A stretch of DNA of 64,000 bases from Struthidea cinerea (taxonomy: Eukaryota > Chordata > Aves > Passeriformes > Corcoracidae): the NCBI GenBank assembly GCA_013397865.1, contig VZTI01000601.1, positions 277,847 to 341,846 of the forward strand, written 5' to 3'. Of this stretch, positions 44,301-57,240 are shown one piece after another; the first letter of the stretch is position 1, and each line of letters begins with the position of its first letter. The notes under the pieces were generated by a model. It was given only the letters and a program-made list of their open reading frames with translations. It was not told the origin of the DNA and made no database searches. The translations under genes and the position numbers were made by a program.

Positions 44301-47300
44301 CAGGGGGATCACAGACCCCACGCTGGAGCAGCCAGCACAGAGCTGCTGCTGGGCAGGGCAGGGCCAGGGAGCGAGGCTGGGCTTTGCAATCCCCCCAAAC
44401 CCTCCTAGGGCTGACTTGGGGCAGCTCACTCAGACTCTGCTTGAGGGCAAAGCAGCCCCAGAGTTGGATAATCCAGCACTGCCCATCCAGCGAGGCTGCC
44501 CCAAGGGACAGAGCTCCTGCTGAACAAGGAACTGCTTAAAATTCTGTATGAACCACGCAAGCTCAAGAAATTCACCCTGGCCCTTTTCAAAGCAGTGAAT
44601 TCAACCCTTGCACACCCAACCAAAATAAGTGAGGCTACTAAGGGTTGTGTTTGGGGTTGGTTCACCTGCCTGGGGTTATGGGAACTCAGTGAATTCCACC
44701 AAGGAATCAGCCACTGGACAGTGCTGGCCAGAGCAATGCCACCAGTCATCGGTGGGAGTAAGGATGTGTCCTTTGTATCCTTTCTTGTTTTCTTTCAATG
44801 GACAGAGTTGTCCAGATGGAAAAGAATGGTGTGAATTCCACCTTCCCTGAGGGAAAACACACCTCAGTGCTGCCAACACTTGTGATTTATAACCAGTCTT
44901 TGGATATTTAGTGGGCTTCTCAAAGCCTGCACTCCTGGAGTCAAGTGCTTATGTCTGAGACCTGCATCTTTCTCACTCTCAAGGAGAATTCCTGGCCTTT
45001 GGGTTTATAGAAAAATTTGAAAGCAGAACTCTTAGAATGTCAAAGTGAAGGAGTAAAACAGCAGAACAACATAAACAAAGTAGAAGGAAACAGCCCTCCA
45101 AATGTCTGTGTTTAATTTTCCTGACTTTCATGCCAACCCCCAGGTTTTGGGTGCCTGACTCCTGAATATTGGAGCACTTCCAGTTGACAGCACAACAGCC
45201 TGGCATAGACATCGGTATAAGCCAGCCCAGCAGCTGCCAAAAATGACAGGGAATGTTCACATTCCTTTTCTTTTTTCTGAAGAGCAGAAGGAAACGACAA
45301 CAAAAAAATGGACTCCAGGGATGCAGGAAATGCATGGGTTGAATGGGAACCTTCTCTCCAGGTGGAGGCTGCATGCTCCATAATTTGATTCTGAAAAGCA
45401 ACACTGTAGAGGGCTGCATTTGTTGGGGTTTTTTTTCGGAAGGAAATATCGACAGTGCCTGTCAGCAACTTCCCAGAGGGGTGCAGTGTCAGAGCACATC
45501 AGCCTATTGGAAATGAAAAACCAGATGCAGGGTCTGAGGCCTGGGAGCAGCAAAGCTGCAGCAGCAGCCCAGGGTCTGTGCATGCTAATTCAGTTTAAAG
45601 GAACACTCCTGTGCTCTTTGCTTTCCAGCAAACAGCTATGGGGGGTTTTTCCCCTTTTAGCTCTTTGTAAGAGTAGTTCAGAAATAAATACTCCACACAG
45701 AGATTTTGGGCCAGATTTACCCAGTTCTTTAGATTACAAAGGACTGAGAAACATGCCTAGCAGTATTTAGAACATTGAAATGAATGAAGTGCTTGACTCC
45801 TTTTGGCTTTAGGGGATTGTTCAGCATATAGGAATATTTCCACATTTCTGGCCTATTCTCTCATTTATCAGCCCTATAGAGAAGTATCTGGATTGTCTCC
45901 AAAAGCAAACTCCACACTCCAAACCTCAGTGCTGTTTATTACACATGACAAAGGAGTGGGAAAAGCACAGGCAGGACTATGGAAACCTGGAAGTTACCAT
46001 TATGTCATCAGGGAGAAGTCCCACAAGGCAGGAAAGGACCTGCAGTGTTTGCCATCCCTCCCACCACAGACAGAGCTGCACACCTGCCTCAAACTGACCA
46101 GGACTCACCTTAAAGATAATCTGGATTTCTCACACTGCACCACCACGGGAAGGTCCCTCTGGAACTGTGTTATCCTAAAGCCACAGAGAAGCATCTCCTC
46201 AATTCCAGCTGAGATTCTCTCATCCAGTTTGTGCCCTGACCCACCTTTGCTGGTGCTTAACCTCACTCACACAGAGAAGTCTCCTGGACAGGAGGGGTTC
46301 AAGGGAGGCCCTGAGCCCTGGCTCTGCTGCTCGTGCACAGGAGGAGGCAGAGCCTTGGCAAGGAGAGCTGGGACCCAGCTGGACACAGCAGTGGCCTGTC
46401 CTTCCCTTCCATCTGCTGGGAACTGTCAATTCAGCAGCGAGGCCGAAAACACCAGCAGCCTTTCCCCAGGGCTGGATAACACAGTGCAACATGATCTAAT
46501 GTGGTGATAGAATCCCCAAGGGAAGTCACCCCAGCAGAGCACTCTCCCCTCTGGAAGCAGCTTTCCCTTCAAGTCCATGTGCCTCCACTGCAGTCCCCAG
46601 ACTCAAATCCTCCATCCTTGCAGCAGTATTCCATCCATTCCCAGTATTCCATCCTCAATATGTGTATGTAGAAGTCCTATTCCCCCATGAGCCAGCACTG
46701 ACAAGGAAGGAGGGTAGAGATGTTTTGCCAGGGTTTGCTTCCTTCGCCTCTGCCTCCTGCTGCTCCTGCCTGTCCCCGCAGTGATGGATGGCTATTGGTT
46801 CTGGCTTCATCCCACGGAGAAATCTGTCACCTCATGCCAGGGAGAGGTGACAGCAAATCCATCAGCGTGGAGACAGCACTCACTGGCAGATTGCTTTCAA
46901 GGCCACTGGGGGCTGGATTCTTCTTTGCCTCCCACCTCTCTGGTTCCTCTCCTCCCCTGTTTTACACAAGTCTAGTAAATCTTCATTTGAACAAACCCAT
47001 TTGGCCCCTGTGCACAATGTGGGTTGCACATCCAAATTGGAACTGCTTTGAATTAGTGTGTTACTGTCTTACCTAAAAGAAGAAGAAACAAAAAGGAAAA
47101 GAAGGAGTTTTCCAAAGTCTGAGTTCCAATTCCACCTGAGTCTCCACAGGTTTATCAAGTCCAATAGCATTGTTTGACCCAGAGGGGAACATTGGTCCAG
47201 TGGCAGCTTCTACTCAGGGCAGTCTCAAGGATGGAAATGCAGAGCATGCAATAAAGGAGGACACTGGCAAATGAAACTACAGCTGAGAGAAATGGAGCAA

Positions 47301-50300
47301 AATGTTTCTCCATTCTACACAGCACCTGCCTTGCTCAGCCTCTGAAATACTGGACTCTGTAGGACAGGAGCACCCCAGAGCTGCCATGTGGGCAGAGCAC
47401 GCCAGAACTCCTGGACTGCGGCCCTGGTGTGCCACTGCCTCCCTCTCTGCTGGTCTCGCCTGACCTCTTCGTGCCTCAGGCTTCCCCCAGGACAGGCAGA
47501 TTTAGCCTCCTGGAAGTGCAAACTAAGACTTTATCAGCTGATATTTACAAAGCTGTCTGAGATCTTCACACAAAAGGCCTTAATAAAGCATCGTGATTAC
47601 AGCCACATTCACTTCCTTCTCTGCCAAACACGGTGAGATGATGATTGCCTATGTGACAGTGGTACTTAGAGAAGGAGTCGGTGGCAGCCTGGGCTTGCCT
47701 GGCTCTCAAAGCACCTGGTACTGGGGGGACTGAGGCCGTTCAGCATTCTCCATCCCTGCGGGCAGCCAGCAGCATCAGCATTAATGAAGAGCAGCTTCTG
47801 CTTTTGCTCTGCCTGCTTGCGAAGGCGCAAAGGGACATCCTGGTGGTTTGGAATTGCTTCTGACACGGAGGTTACACAGAGAAAGGGGCAAAGGTGGCAG
47901 TTTGGAGCCAGCAATGCCCTATTTCCCCTGGACACCAACAAACACCTCCTGGTTTGACACTGTCAGTGCTGCAATCTGCACAGAACATCCCCGCTGCACA
48001 CAGAGCAGGGCAGGCTGCCAAGCTGACTCCTGGCCATGGTCCCCGTGGCCTCCGCGGATGTGGCTGGGGGGAAACACCTGGAAGCAGCCCAGAGGAGCTG
48101 CAGAAAACGCCCTGCAGGTTCCAGGCCAGGGCCAGCGCACATGGAGAGCCTGCTGGACTGCAGGCTGCCGGTGCAGGGTGATTTATGGAGCTCTGCAAAT
48201 GGCAGGTTCCAGCCACAGGGCTTCGGACCAGAACCCCGGAGCCTGCTGCTTCCTTAAAGGGGCAGCTCTGCTGCAGCACTGCAAACTTCCTGTAAAGTCA
48301 ACTGCTTTGGCATTTTAATATTTTAAGTGCTGACCCCTCATCGATTCTGCTCAGTCTTTTAAATCTTTAATTTACTTACTTCTTTGGGTTTTAAACCTTG
48401 CCTGCAATTGCAGCTAATTAAAAAGCTCATTAGTTGGCATCCTGAGCTGATTCCCTGGGCTTTATGTACTGTACAGCTTGCCTCCTGAGAGTTTGAACCA
48501 TGGCTGGGATTGCTCAGCTTGTTTCCTACCTCCCCAGCTTTATGAGGTGTTCCATATTTTGGAAGACTGTTCCCCTTTCCCCTGATCTTGTTTGAAACCA
48601 CCACTTGCTGCAGCCTGCAGGAAACTCAGAGCCATTCTGGCTATACACAGTAGCTGTGTCACACATTTATTTATAGCTGATCTTCCCCATCGTGCAGAGC
48701 TAAGACCTCCCCAGACTTGCAGCCCCTTTTTAAAAGGGGAATTGTGTGTAGACAACAAACATCCCAAACAGATTAATTTCCATCACTGCATGCAGGGCTT
48801 GACTTTAGCTCAAATGCACTGTTTACATGCTCAGTAGGAAATTCCATCCTCCTCAAAGACAAATACCAAGGGCTAAAGCCAGAGACAGAAAAAACGGGTC
48901 CTGACCTTACACACCCCATTCATAGACCCTACAGTACAATTTCTAGAGCAAAACACCAAAATACATTTCTGAAGTAGACACAGGGTCACATTCATGTCTC
49001 CCATCCATAAGAATTTGCTCCCTAAACTCAGTTTAGGGATGGGTAGCTTCAAAGCCAGTAAACATTTTCCTGGTGTAGCACTGATAAAACCACAGTCTGG
49101 GCCAATTCTGGTGAAAATCTTGCCAGAAGATGTAAGCTTTGAGAGCAGTCAAATCCATGCCTTAAACTCTGATGTGTCCACCCAACAGCACCGGGAAACC
49201 TCTACTCAAACCCACACTGATACCTATTAGCCCCAGTTTTTATTTGGAAGACACAAGTGCATGTATCAATTTTCATTCCAGTACATGCTGCCGTGGCCAC
49301 GTCTCTCTGCCTGCCCTCATTTCCCACATCCCTGCTCCCTTTCTTCCCCAGCTCTCAGCCTTTGCAGCTTGTCCCAGACAGCTCTGTCAGGGCACTCTCA
49401 TGGCACCAGGGCCCCAAATGGAAACTGGAATATGGAGCTGCTCCCTCACAAATTCCCCTTCTCCTCCCCTCCCCTTCCTTGTCACCATCTGGCTGCTCTG
49501 CCTTCCAACAAATCCAGCAGCTCTTCTCCCTGCCTGGGGAAGCTCCTGCTTTTAACTGCACTGGAGAGCCCAAAACGTGGTTCCAGAGCCTGTTCCAGGG
49601 AAGGTTTGCACAATAAAGTTACAGAGGAAGCTGCGATTACAGAGCGGAGGCTTGGGAGCAGCTGAGACCCCCCCAGCCCCGGCTGCTGCAGGAATGTGTT
49701 AAAGCCCATCTGGGAAGGACCAGGCCTCCTGCTTCCTGCTGCCTCTGCCTGCCAGGAGAGCCAGGAGCGGTGGCAGGACCAGGCACCAGAGCTGGACTGG
49801 AGCACAGGCAGCTGGGATTGGCTTTGGCAGCAGCTCAGTCCTCATGTTTTCATTTTACAACGTCAAAACCAAACCCACCTCTGGTTTGGGGTTTGCATTC
49901 ATGCCTACAGAAACAGGAGAGGATTTTAGACTTAGCAAACCCCAGCTTCCCTACACAAACCCCACACATGCCCTGCCTTCCCAGCTCACTGGCTTGTGAC
50001 CAGCAACAGCTAAAATAACCACCTTCTCCTTCCCTAATCCCTGCCTTGCTTTTAGGACTGGAAATAGAATAAAGTAAAGCCAAATAGACCGAGTCCATCC
50101 TCAGAGCAGCCCAGCAAATCAGGTTGGAAGCACATGATGTTTGTCAGAGCCTGGGGCTGGAGCAGCAGAAGACGTTACGGGTCAAGACTGAGGTCTCTGG
50201 CAAAGCCCAGCAGCTGATCAGGGACACAAGTTTATCCAGTGCTTCTTCACATGTTATCCGGCCACAGCCACACTGTTGAGACTCTTGGTTCCCTCATCAT

Positions 50301-50824
50301 CAAGAGCAGCCCTTGTCTCTTGTTTTCCAGGAGAAAAATCCCCGGAAACTCTTTCCTCCTATCCACATCAACACCCCTCTCTGTGCCGGGCAGGACTTCT
50401 GCAGGACAGGACTGTGCACTTCTCATCCTCATGCACTTTGTTAGTGTCAGCTGGAGGTGAGGCTGTGCTGCAGGCGGCACTGAGCCTGCTTGGGGCCAGG
50501 AGGGTTCCCTCCCCTTCTCCCCTCTGCTTTGCTTTTCCTCCTCTCCTTCTGGAACAGAGCAAGTGAGCTGTTACTGTCGGGCTGGCCCAGCACAGCTCCT
50601 TTCGGCAGTCCCAGGCTTTGGACCTCAGCCAAGGTCTATCCCAGGGGATGTCGGGAATGCTTTGAAAATTAAATCTCCCAAGAACTCACGAGGCTGCAAA
50701 TGCCATGATGCTGCCTGACCTTGGGTTAAACCCAGCGGAAGAGGAGCAGGAGCGGCGGCAGCGCTGGCCTCGGGTAACTCCCGGGAAGAGCCGCCCTGCA
50801 GAGAGCCGGGCAGGGGGAGGCCCT

Positions 50825-50854
50825 GGGGACAGGGGGAGGCTGCGGGGACAGGGG
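50825..50854 (+). other. Canonical G-quadruplex motif
   Basis: G tracts at 50825-50828, 50832-50836, 50844-50847 and 50851-50854 have loops of three, seven and three bases. The two GGGGACAGGGG strings suggest a short imperfect duplication. It lies in a modestly CpG-rich patch, not a full island. Confidence 0.7.
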
Positions 50855-53800
50855 CTGGGCACGAGCGGGAAGCCAGGCAGCAGAGCTGCCACTCTGCATT
50901 AGCCCCGAGAGGTCTGAGCAGTCTGTGCCACACAGTCGGGTTTTGCTCCAGACCCTCTGATGCCTTGTGAGAGTCACATGTGTTATTCTCACACGGGCTT
51001 TAAATGAACTCCCAACGTCAGGACAACGGCATCGTCTGGATGAGTGCCAAAGGATCCGTCCCACTGCTGTCCTCAGCACACACAGCAAGTGAATGCGAGC
51101 TTGGGAATGTAAAGGTGCACTGCACCAACACGGCACGGACCAGCACACAAAGCCCAGCCCTCAGAGTATCTGTCTCCACTCTGTTCTCATCTGCCTTCAT
51201 CCCCTGTCCATATTCAACTCCTGACCTGGGAGAAATACCAGGGGGTCTGATCCCTTGCCACTCCAAAATCCTCCAGGTCAGAGAGAGGTCCTGTCTCTCA
51301 AGGATGGAGAATTCTAAAATGAGCCTTGTCATTAAGGCACCTGGGACACCCCTTCTTTCACGTGCTTTCCGAGCAGCACTATCGCCCAGACAGCCCCAGG
51401 CACCAGGGAAGGCAAAGAGCTCCTCTGCTGGGAAGTGCCCGTTCCCTGAGGAGTCAGGCAGCAGGGAAGTCTCGGGATGTCTCTGCCTTTGTATGCAGCC
51501 AGTGCTTTGCCATGGAGATGGTGCAGGTCTTGCAAAGTCTCCCCTGGAGATGCCACAGCCAATGAAACCTCTTTAGCTTCCCCTGTCGCTGTAAAAGTCC
51601 AGGGGGAGCTCAGGAGGGATTGATGCATAGACCCCTGGAGACGTGTTGGGATCAAGTCCATCTGCCCTGCCCAGCTCGGCTGTGCCAGGCTGGGCAAGCA
51701 GAGAACACCTCGTTCTGCCCCTCTCCAGCACACTCCCCGTGCCCCCTGGAGCTGGGTGATTGTTTTTGTCTCGGGCTGGAGGGCCAGGTGCTTCTGAGCG
51801 TCGCAACATTTGTGCAGCACTTCTGCCACCCTCCCTCCCCTCGCAGTCCCAGAGAGGGGATGCAGATGGAACTGCCCAGCCACCCTCTGCTCCAGCAGGG
51901 CAGATTTGTAATTAGGACTCTCTGCTATTATCCAGTGACAGGTGAGTGCCGCATCCAGGCAGCCCCGAGGCCACAGAAGGAATGTGAGGGTTTTAAGGAA
52001 GGAGGGAAGACGCGAGTGCTTTTCCGCCGTGCCATACTGTGCCAGCCCTGGTGACAACATCCCACCTGCCAGGCCCCATTCCAAGGGCACTGCCAGGGCA
52101 GAAGGGCGATGGAAGAAGAGGAGGAGGACGGGTGGCAGCTACAAGGGGGGTGGGTGTGGGGAGGATACCTCAGTGACCACCCCAGCAGCTCCTCCCGGGA
52201 CACTGCCAGCTCTGGCTGCTGAGGCAGCCGGGACAGGCTGCAGGAGCAAGGGGGCAGAGGGTCCAATTTCAGAGCTTGTCCCCACTTTGGGGCTGCGGTG
52301 GCGCCTTCCAGGCTTCCCCTGCCGCAGTTCAGATTCCTGCGGGTGACACATGGCCCTGGAGCACAGCCAGGGCAGCCAGGAGCGGCTCAGGGGGGAGCAG
52401 GTGCCACCATCCCTCCCCAGCCCCCCTCAGCTTTCTGCACACCCAGCCAGCCTTCCTAAAACAGAGCCCTCCTGCTCTCAAAAGTGGCTGGAGCCAGGGA
52501 TCTTTCCAAATCTGTTTTGTTGCCAAGCCTTCAGACAGGTCAGGGAGGAAGATGCTCCCACTCCTAAGCTCCTTTCTCGCTCGCTCCGCTGCTGTTGCCA
52601 GAGCTGTGGCACCTCAGCCTGTCTCTTCTGCTCCAGTAATTCCCAGCCTGCTGGCACAGGGAGAGGGACAACGCAGAGCAACAGACGCCGGCTGGGTCAC
52701 AGACCAGCAAGCAGATCTGCAAGTCCAGGGGACAGGCAGCTTGCACCAAGTGCAAGCCAAACCCTGGGATTTGGGATCCAGTGTGTCAGGATGGGAAAAA
52801 TCAGGTTGCCCTTCATATAAAGCCAGGACTCTCGACGCCCCGAGACGCTCCAGCCTTGCTGTTCTAGACTTCGCTGCTTCAAAGCATATCAGACTTTGGA
52901 ACAGGCACTAAATCTGTTAGACAAGCAGTAAGGACAAGCAAAACCCAATCCAGGCCATCACAGACAGCCTTTACCATCCACAGGCTGTGCATTGGTCCTG
53001 GAAGGCTACAGAAAAACAACAGGGGCCAGCAAGAGATGTAAACAAACAGTAAACAAACCCCAAAACCCAAGAGCTGCCATCTCCCCTGCCCCTTTAGCTG
53101 CACACACTCAGTGATCCCCAGCCAGTACTTATGTTCCTGCCTTTCCAATGCAGCTCCCATTGCTGCTGGCTTGAGTGTGTTAAAAAACACGATTTACTTC
53201 TGGCTGGAGACCTTGGCGCAGCCTCCCCTCCTGGCCCCACAGATCAAATGGGGATGGTCTCTGCCCTCAGAGCCACATTCAGAAGGGGCAGGGGAGAGGG
53301 AAGAAGAGTTCTGGAAGGTTTAATGCCCCAAAGCATCGTTGGCTCTCCTGCACAGCCCTTCTGCCAAGGCTGGAGGAAGTGAGTCACTGCTGGGGCTGGA
53401 GGGGGGCTCGGAGTTTCAGTCACCCCCTGGAATGGCCTGGAGCAGGGACAGGCTCTGCCCAGGGATCAGCCAGCATTCGATTCCTGTTTGTGTCCCAGAT
53501 GAATCACTCCCAACAGCTGTGGCTGTGCCTGACTGTGCTCCTCATGTGCTTTCTATTAGCTGGGAAAACAAGGCAGGCTGCTCCAGCACTGGGAGCTTGC
53601 CTTGTGGCAGTGGGGGAGAGCAGAGGGGAGAACCTGGGAAACCTAACTGGGCTTTCCCCCTGTACATAGGTGCTGTGAATGGCAGTGGACACCCCTCACA
53701 GGCTCACTGGGGTGCTCTTGATGCCCCTTCCACACAATTTTCTTCTCCATTCAGCTTTCCAAATGCAACTCCTGGGCGTGTTCTGTAGTCAGATACACAC

Positions 53801-55318
53801 ACAGCTATTCCTCAAAAGCCAAACCCTTTGCCTGGCAGAGCCAGCATTTCAAGGAGTATTTTAAGAGGCCACTGAAGGCACAACGCAGAGGAGCCTTCCT
53901 ATTCAAAAGCTGTAGCAACAGGAGTTACCAACAGCACCGTGCAGCCAGGAGGGAGCCGCAGCACAACGGAAGCAGAGCAGGGAACAAGGGCCCTCAGCAG
54001 CATGAGAAGAGCCTGAGGAAAAAAGCCCACACAAAATACATGGAAAGTCTCAGCCCCCGTGTGACTTCACAGGGCTGTGCCTCAGTCTCACCCCTCCTGC
54101 TAAGCTGAGGTCAGGGTGACCCGGGGGGACAGAACAGCTCTTAAAGCTCTTTGGTGTGCTCAGAGGAAAGGAGCTCCAGACAAGCAAAAGTGTGGCTATT
54201 GATTGAAAGAGCACAAAGGGAACAGCCCAGGCTTCACTCCCCTCCTGCCTGGGTCACTCCCTGTTGGGAAAAATGCTAGGGTTGTGCTTTCCACCTCAGC
54301 CAAAAATAATCAGCGAGCTGCAGGGGGTAGAGGGCCTCGGGAGGGAGAGAGAATTTCTCTTCTCAGGCTGCCAGAGCGGAGAGGCTGCAGCACATAATGA
54401 GAAATGCATTCCTTCCCCGCGCCTTCCCTCCTCCTGCAGCCACCTCTTCACAGGAAAACCGTGTGGGCCTGCTCCAAAAGCCACAGGAGTGTGAAGCCCG
54501 AGCCAGTGGTTCTCTGCTTCCCTTTGAGACAAGGAGTCTCCAGACTAAAATAGGATGTTTAGCTTTACTCCCATTGCTGCTCTCCCGAGCACAGCTTGGG
54601 GCAAGCGGGGAACACAAGTTTTGCTGAGGGGACACATGTGTGCACACAACGCCTGACAGACTTCCCTGTGCTGTGGATAACTTTGGACATACACAGAAGT
54701 TCATTCTCAACGTAGCCCCTGTGCTTTCACCACTAATAAAACCAAGTTTGTGTCAGAAGACAGCTGAGGTGTGGCCTTAAGCACATTTCTGCTCCCAGCT
54801 TCCATTTTCCAGAAGATGTTCCGGGGCTGCTGACATGGCTCGTGTCCTGCAGAGCTGGACTCGCCCCGACTATTGCAATTTGCTGTCTCCAGCATGCCAC
54901 TGCCCACCCTTGTCTGTGGCTGTTGTTTCAATCACCACGCTTCCTCCCCTTGGCCAGCGCCTTGGCTGCTCTGCAGAGGATGTTCAGGAGAGAAGCACAG
55001 GTCACAATCACCCTCCGCCTTAGAGCCCCCGGCCTCAGCCCCTCCTGAGCACGTCGTTAGTGTCAGGCTGGAGGATGCCAGGCAGAGGAAGCCTTCAAGG
55101 AGCTCGGGGCTAATTGACAGCGCCTCTCAGGCAGCAGCGGTGCCAGGAATCAAACTGCTGTCCCCAGGGAGCGGCGGCAGAGCAGCAAAACCCTCCTCAG
55201 CGGCAGACGAGCTTTTCCATTTCCTTGGCTTCAAGTCTTGCTTCTGTTCTCCCCAGCGTCTGTTGTGGCTCCAGCCGCGAGTTCCAGGGAAGCCCAGCTG
55301 CCTCAGCAGGTATGGTCT

Positions 55319-55400
55319 CATTAATGAGCAATTAGCTCCTAGCCTAATTGGGCAGCAGAATGGCTAATGAGCCCAGCCGTGGTTGTCTATGCCCTCATTA
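55319..55400. promoter_or_regulatory. Homeodomain-motif cluster, candidate enhancer
   Basis: Four TAAT/ATTA cores in about 55 bases, each in a typical homeodomain context: CATTAATGAG, GCAATTAGC, CCTAATTGGG and GGCTAATGAGC, followed by CCTCATTATCC. The density is far above the surrounding CAG/CTG-rich sequence. Regulatory function is inferred. Confidence 0.35.
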
Positions 55401-57135
55401 TCCTGTGCTCAGCCAGAGGTAACACTGAACTTCTGTCCCGTTTCCGTCATGCCACCATCAGAGCCCTGGCTCAAAGCTGCCGTGTGCCAGCGCTCCCTGC
55501 CTTTCAGTGCTCCAAAGCTGATGGTTTGCCTTATGTTTCCTTTAGCAGGCCTGGAAAAGCTTCCCTCACCTCTGCACTGCACAGTCAGATCCTCCCTCCC
55601 TCGTCTGTCTCCTGCTCTTTCACTTAGGAAGTTTTCTGATCTCTCTTCCCTGTATTTATGTTTGTGAACACAGACACACACAAATATTTAACTGTTTGTC
55701 CGTGCCCACGTAAATATTTATATTGCCACGCGCACACAAGGCTGAGACTCATGCAAAGGAACAAGGGCTGTGCTCACCTGCCTGAGCTGGGTGAAAACAC
55801 TTCCAGTGCAACCCAGCACCCTCAGCACCTCGAGAGAAAACCTGGCACCAAACTGGGCAGCAGTGGAAGGAGGGCAAGGTTAGCCCAAATCTTTGCTTTG
55901 CACTCCTAAGTCACAAATCTTCAGGAGTCCCAAGTGAATTCCAGGTGCAAATCACAGAAGCCTTTTTTGATATGCTCTGCTTTAGATTCTGAGTTCAGGA
56001 GTCACCAGTGGTTGGATTTTAACAGGACACATGAAAACTGTTCAGTTAACCAGCAGAGCTCTAGAATGTATTTTTCTTTCCAGCATTTGGATTCAGAGGC
56101 CTCTTGTGAAAAGTGGCACATGACCCCTAATGACAGTCAGGGTTGCTTTTTTCTCCTTTTTTTTGGCCTTTTTTATTATTTTGGTTTTGGTTTTTCGGTT
56201 TCTGGTTTAAGTCTTATCCAACTGCTGGACGCTGGATAATCCAGGTCATATTGCCAAGATGTAAAATATTTCATAGCTCTACCTGCTGCAGCAAAGAACC
56301 GTGTTCCTTCCAGGATTGATTATTCCAACTTCCTGCTGCTCCTGATAAGCCTTTCCAGTGGCTGCTGATGGTTTTAACCATGGCTTCTTCTGCCTCCAGG
56401 GTCCTTTCTTATATTAGATTATCTCAACATATCACACCCACTTTTTAGTCGCTTCACTGCCTCCCTGTTAAGCACCAAAATGATTTTTTAACCGCTCTTT
56501 TGCCCTAGAAGGTCTTGTCTGACCTTGTCCTACCCCAGTAGCAGTTCCCCTCCCTGGTGCTCCATGCAAGCAGCCAATACAGGGATCCATCACCTCCAAA
56601 TCTCTGGCATTGTGGGACACCTCCAAGTCTGCACTTTTCACTGAGCACTTTTACTTTAGAGCTGTACATTTTTGGAACCTACACACTGAAAATCCAGACA
56701 AAACTTACTCGTTTCTCATCTTTTATGCAAATGTTTTACCATTGCCTTTCCTGTCAGTCCTGAGAGCATGGGCCAGCCTGATCCCAGCCAGAACAAACCT
56801 CTCAGCACAGAATGAACAGCTCTAGGAAAGGAGCTGGGGTTCCTGCACCAGTGCTAATGATGCTGTCAGAGCAGGCACAGCTCTCGGAAGGAAAAACATC
56901 CCTTAATGTTTTACACATCTGGAGAAAAGAAAGACTGGGTCAAAACCCCCTTTTTAACTACTGAGGGGGTTTGGTTTTTTAGGTCAAAGCCTCTCAACAT
57001 TGCTTCATTCTTGCCTAAGATGTTGGTAACCAGACTAAAATCCAGCACAACTTTTATTTAGGACATAAGGGCAAACTGTTTTCACCATGGCTTTCCAAAA
57101 TTTTGTTGGGCCCCCTCAGAATCTTTTCCACTGAA

Positions 57136-57240
57136 GATCTCAGAGCATTTAACAACCCTTAATGCAAACTTCATACCACTTTCAGGTCTGCAGAAGAGGA
57201 ACTGAAGCACTGAGAAAGGCTGAGCCAGCAGTGGCAGATA
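57136..57240 (-). repeat. MIR/L3-type ancient tail relic
   Basis: The plus strand reads ATCTCAGAGCATTTAACAAC, then CCTTAATGCAAACTTCATACC, then GCAGAAGAGGAACTGAAGCAC and TGAGAAAGGCTGAG, ending near CAGTGGCAGA. This follows the order of the common amniote relic (AAGCACTTTACAAAC-ATTAA, CCTCACAACACCC, ACAGATGAGGAAACTGAGGCAC, AGAGAGGTTAAG, AGTGGCAGAGC). The match is diverged but collinear over about 100 bases. Confidence 0.55.

Larger units (their letters stand above)
44301..57135. other. Unique non-coding DNA, no gene recognised
   Basis: About 12.8 kb without a recognisable gene. The 234-codon frame at 45803-46507 starts at TTG and has no methionine until its last residues. A 211-codon frame at 52276 also starts at TTG. 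A minus-strand frame at 51332-52090 has an internal ATG but no recognised domain. A G-quadruplex motif at 50825 and a homeodomain cluster at 55.3 kb are listed separately. GC-richer, CpG-bearing patches occur near 50730-50880. Confidence 0.55.

Noticed and set aside
45803..46507. A 234-codon plus-strand frame
   Set aside because: It starts at TTG, has no methionine until the penultimate residues, and shows no recognisable domain.
51332..52911. Frames of 252 (minus) and 211 (plus) codons
   Set aside because: They begin at GTG and TTG respectively, overlap other open frames, and show no family similarity or splice-consistent structure.
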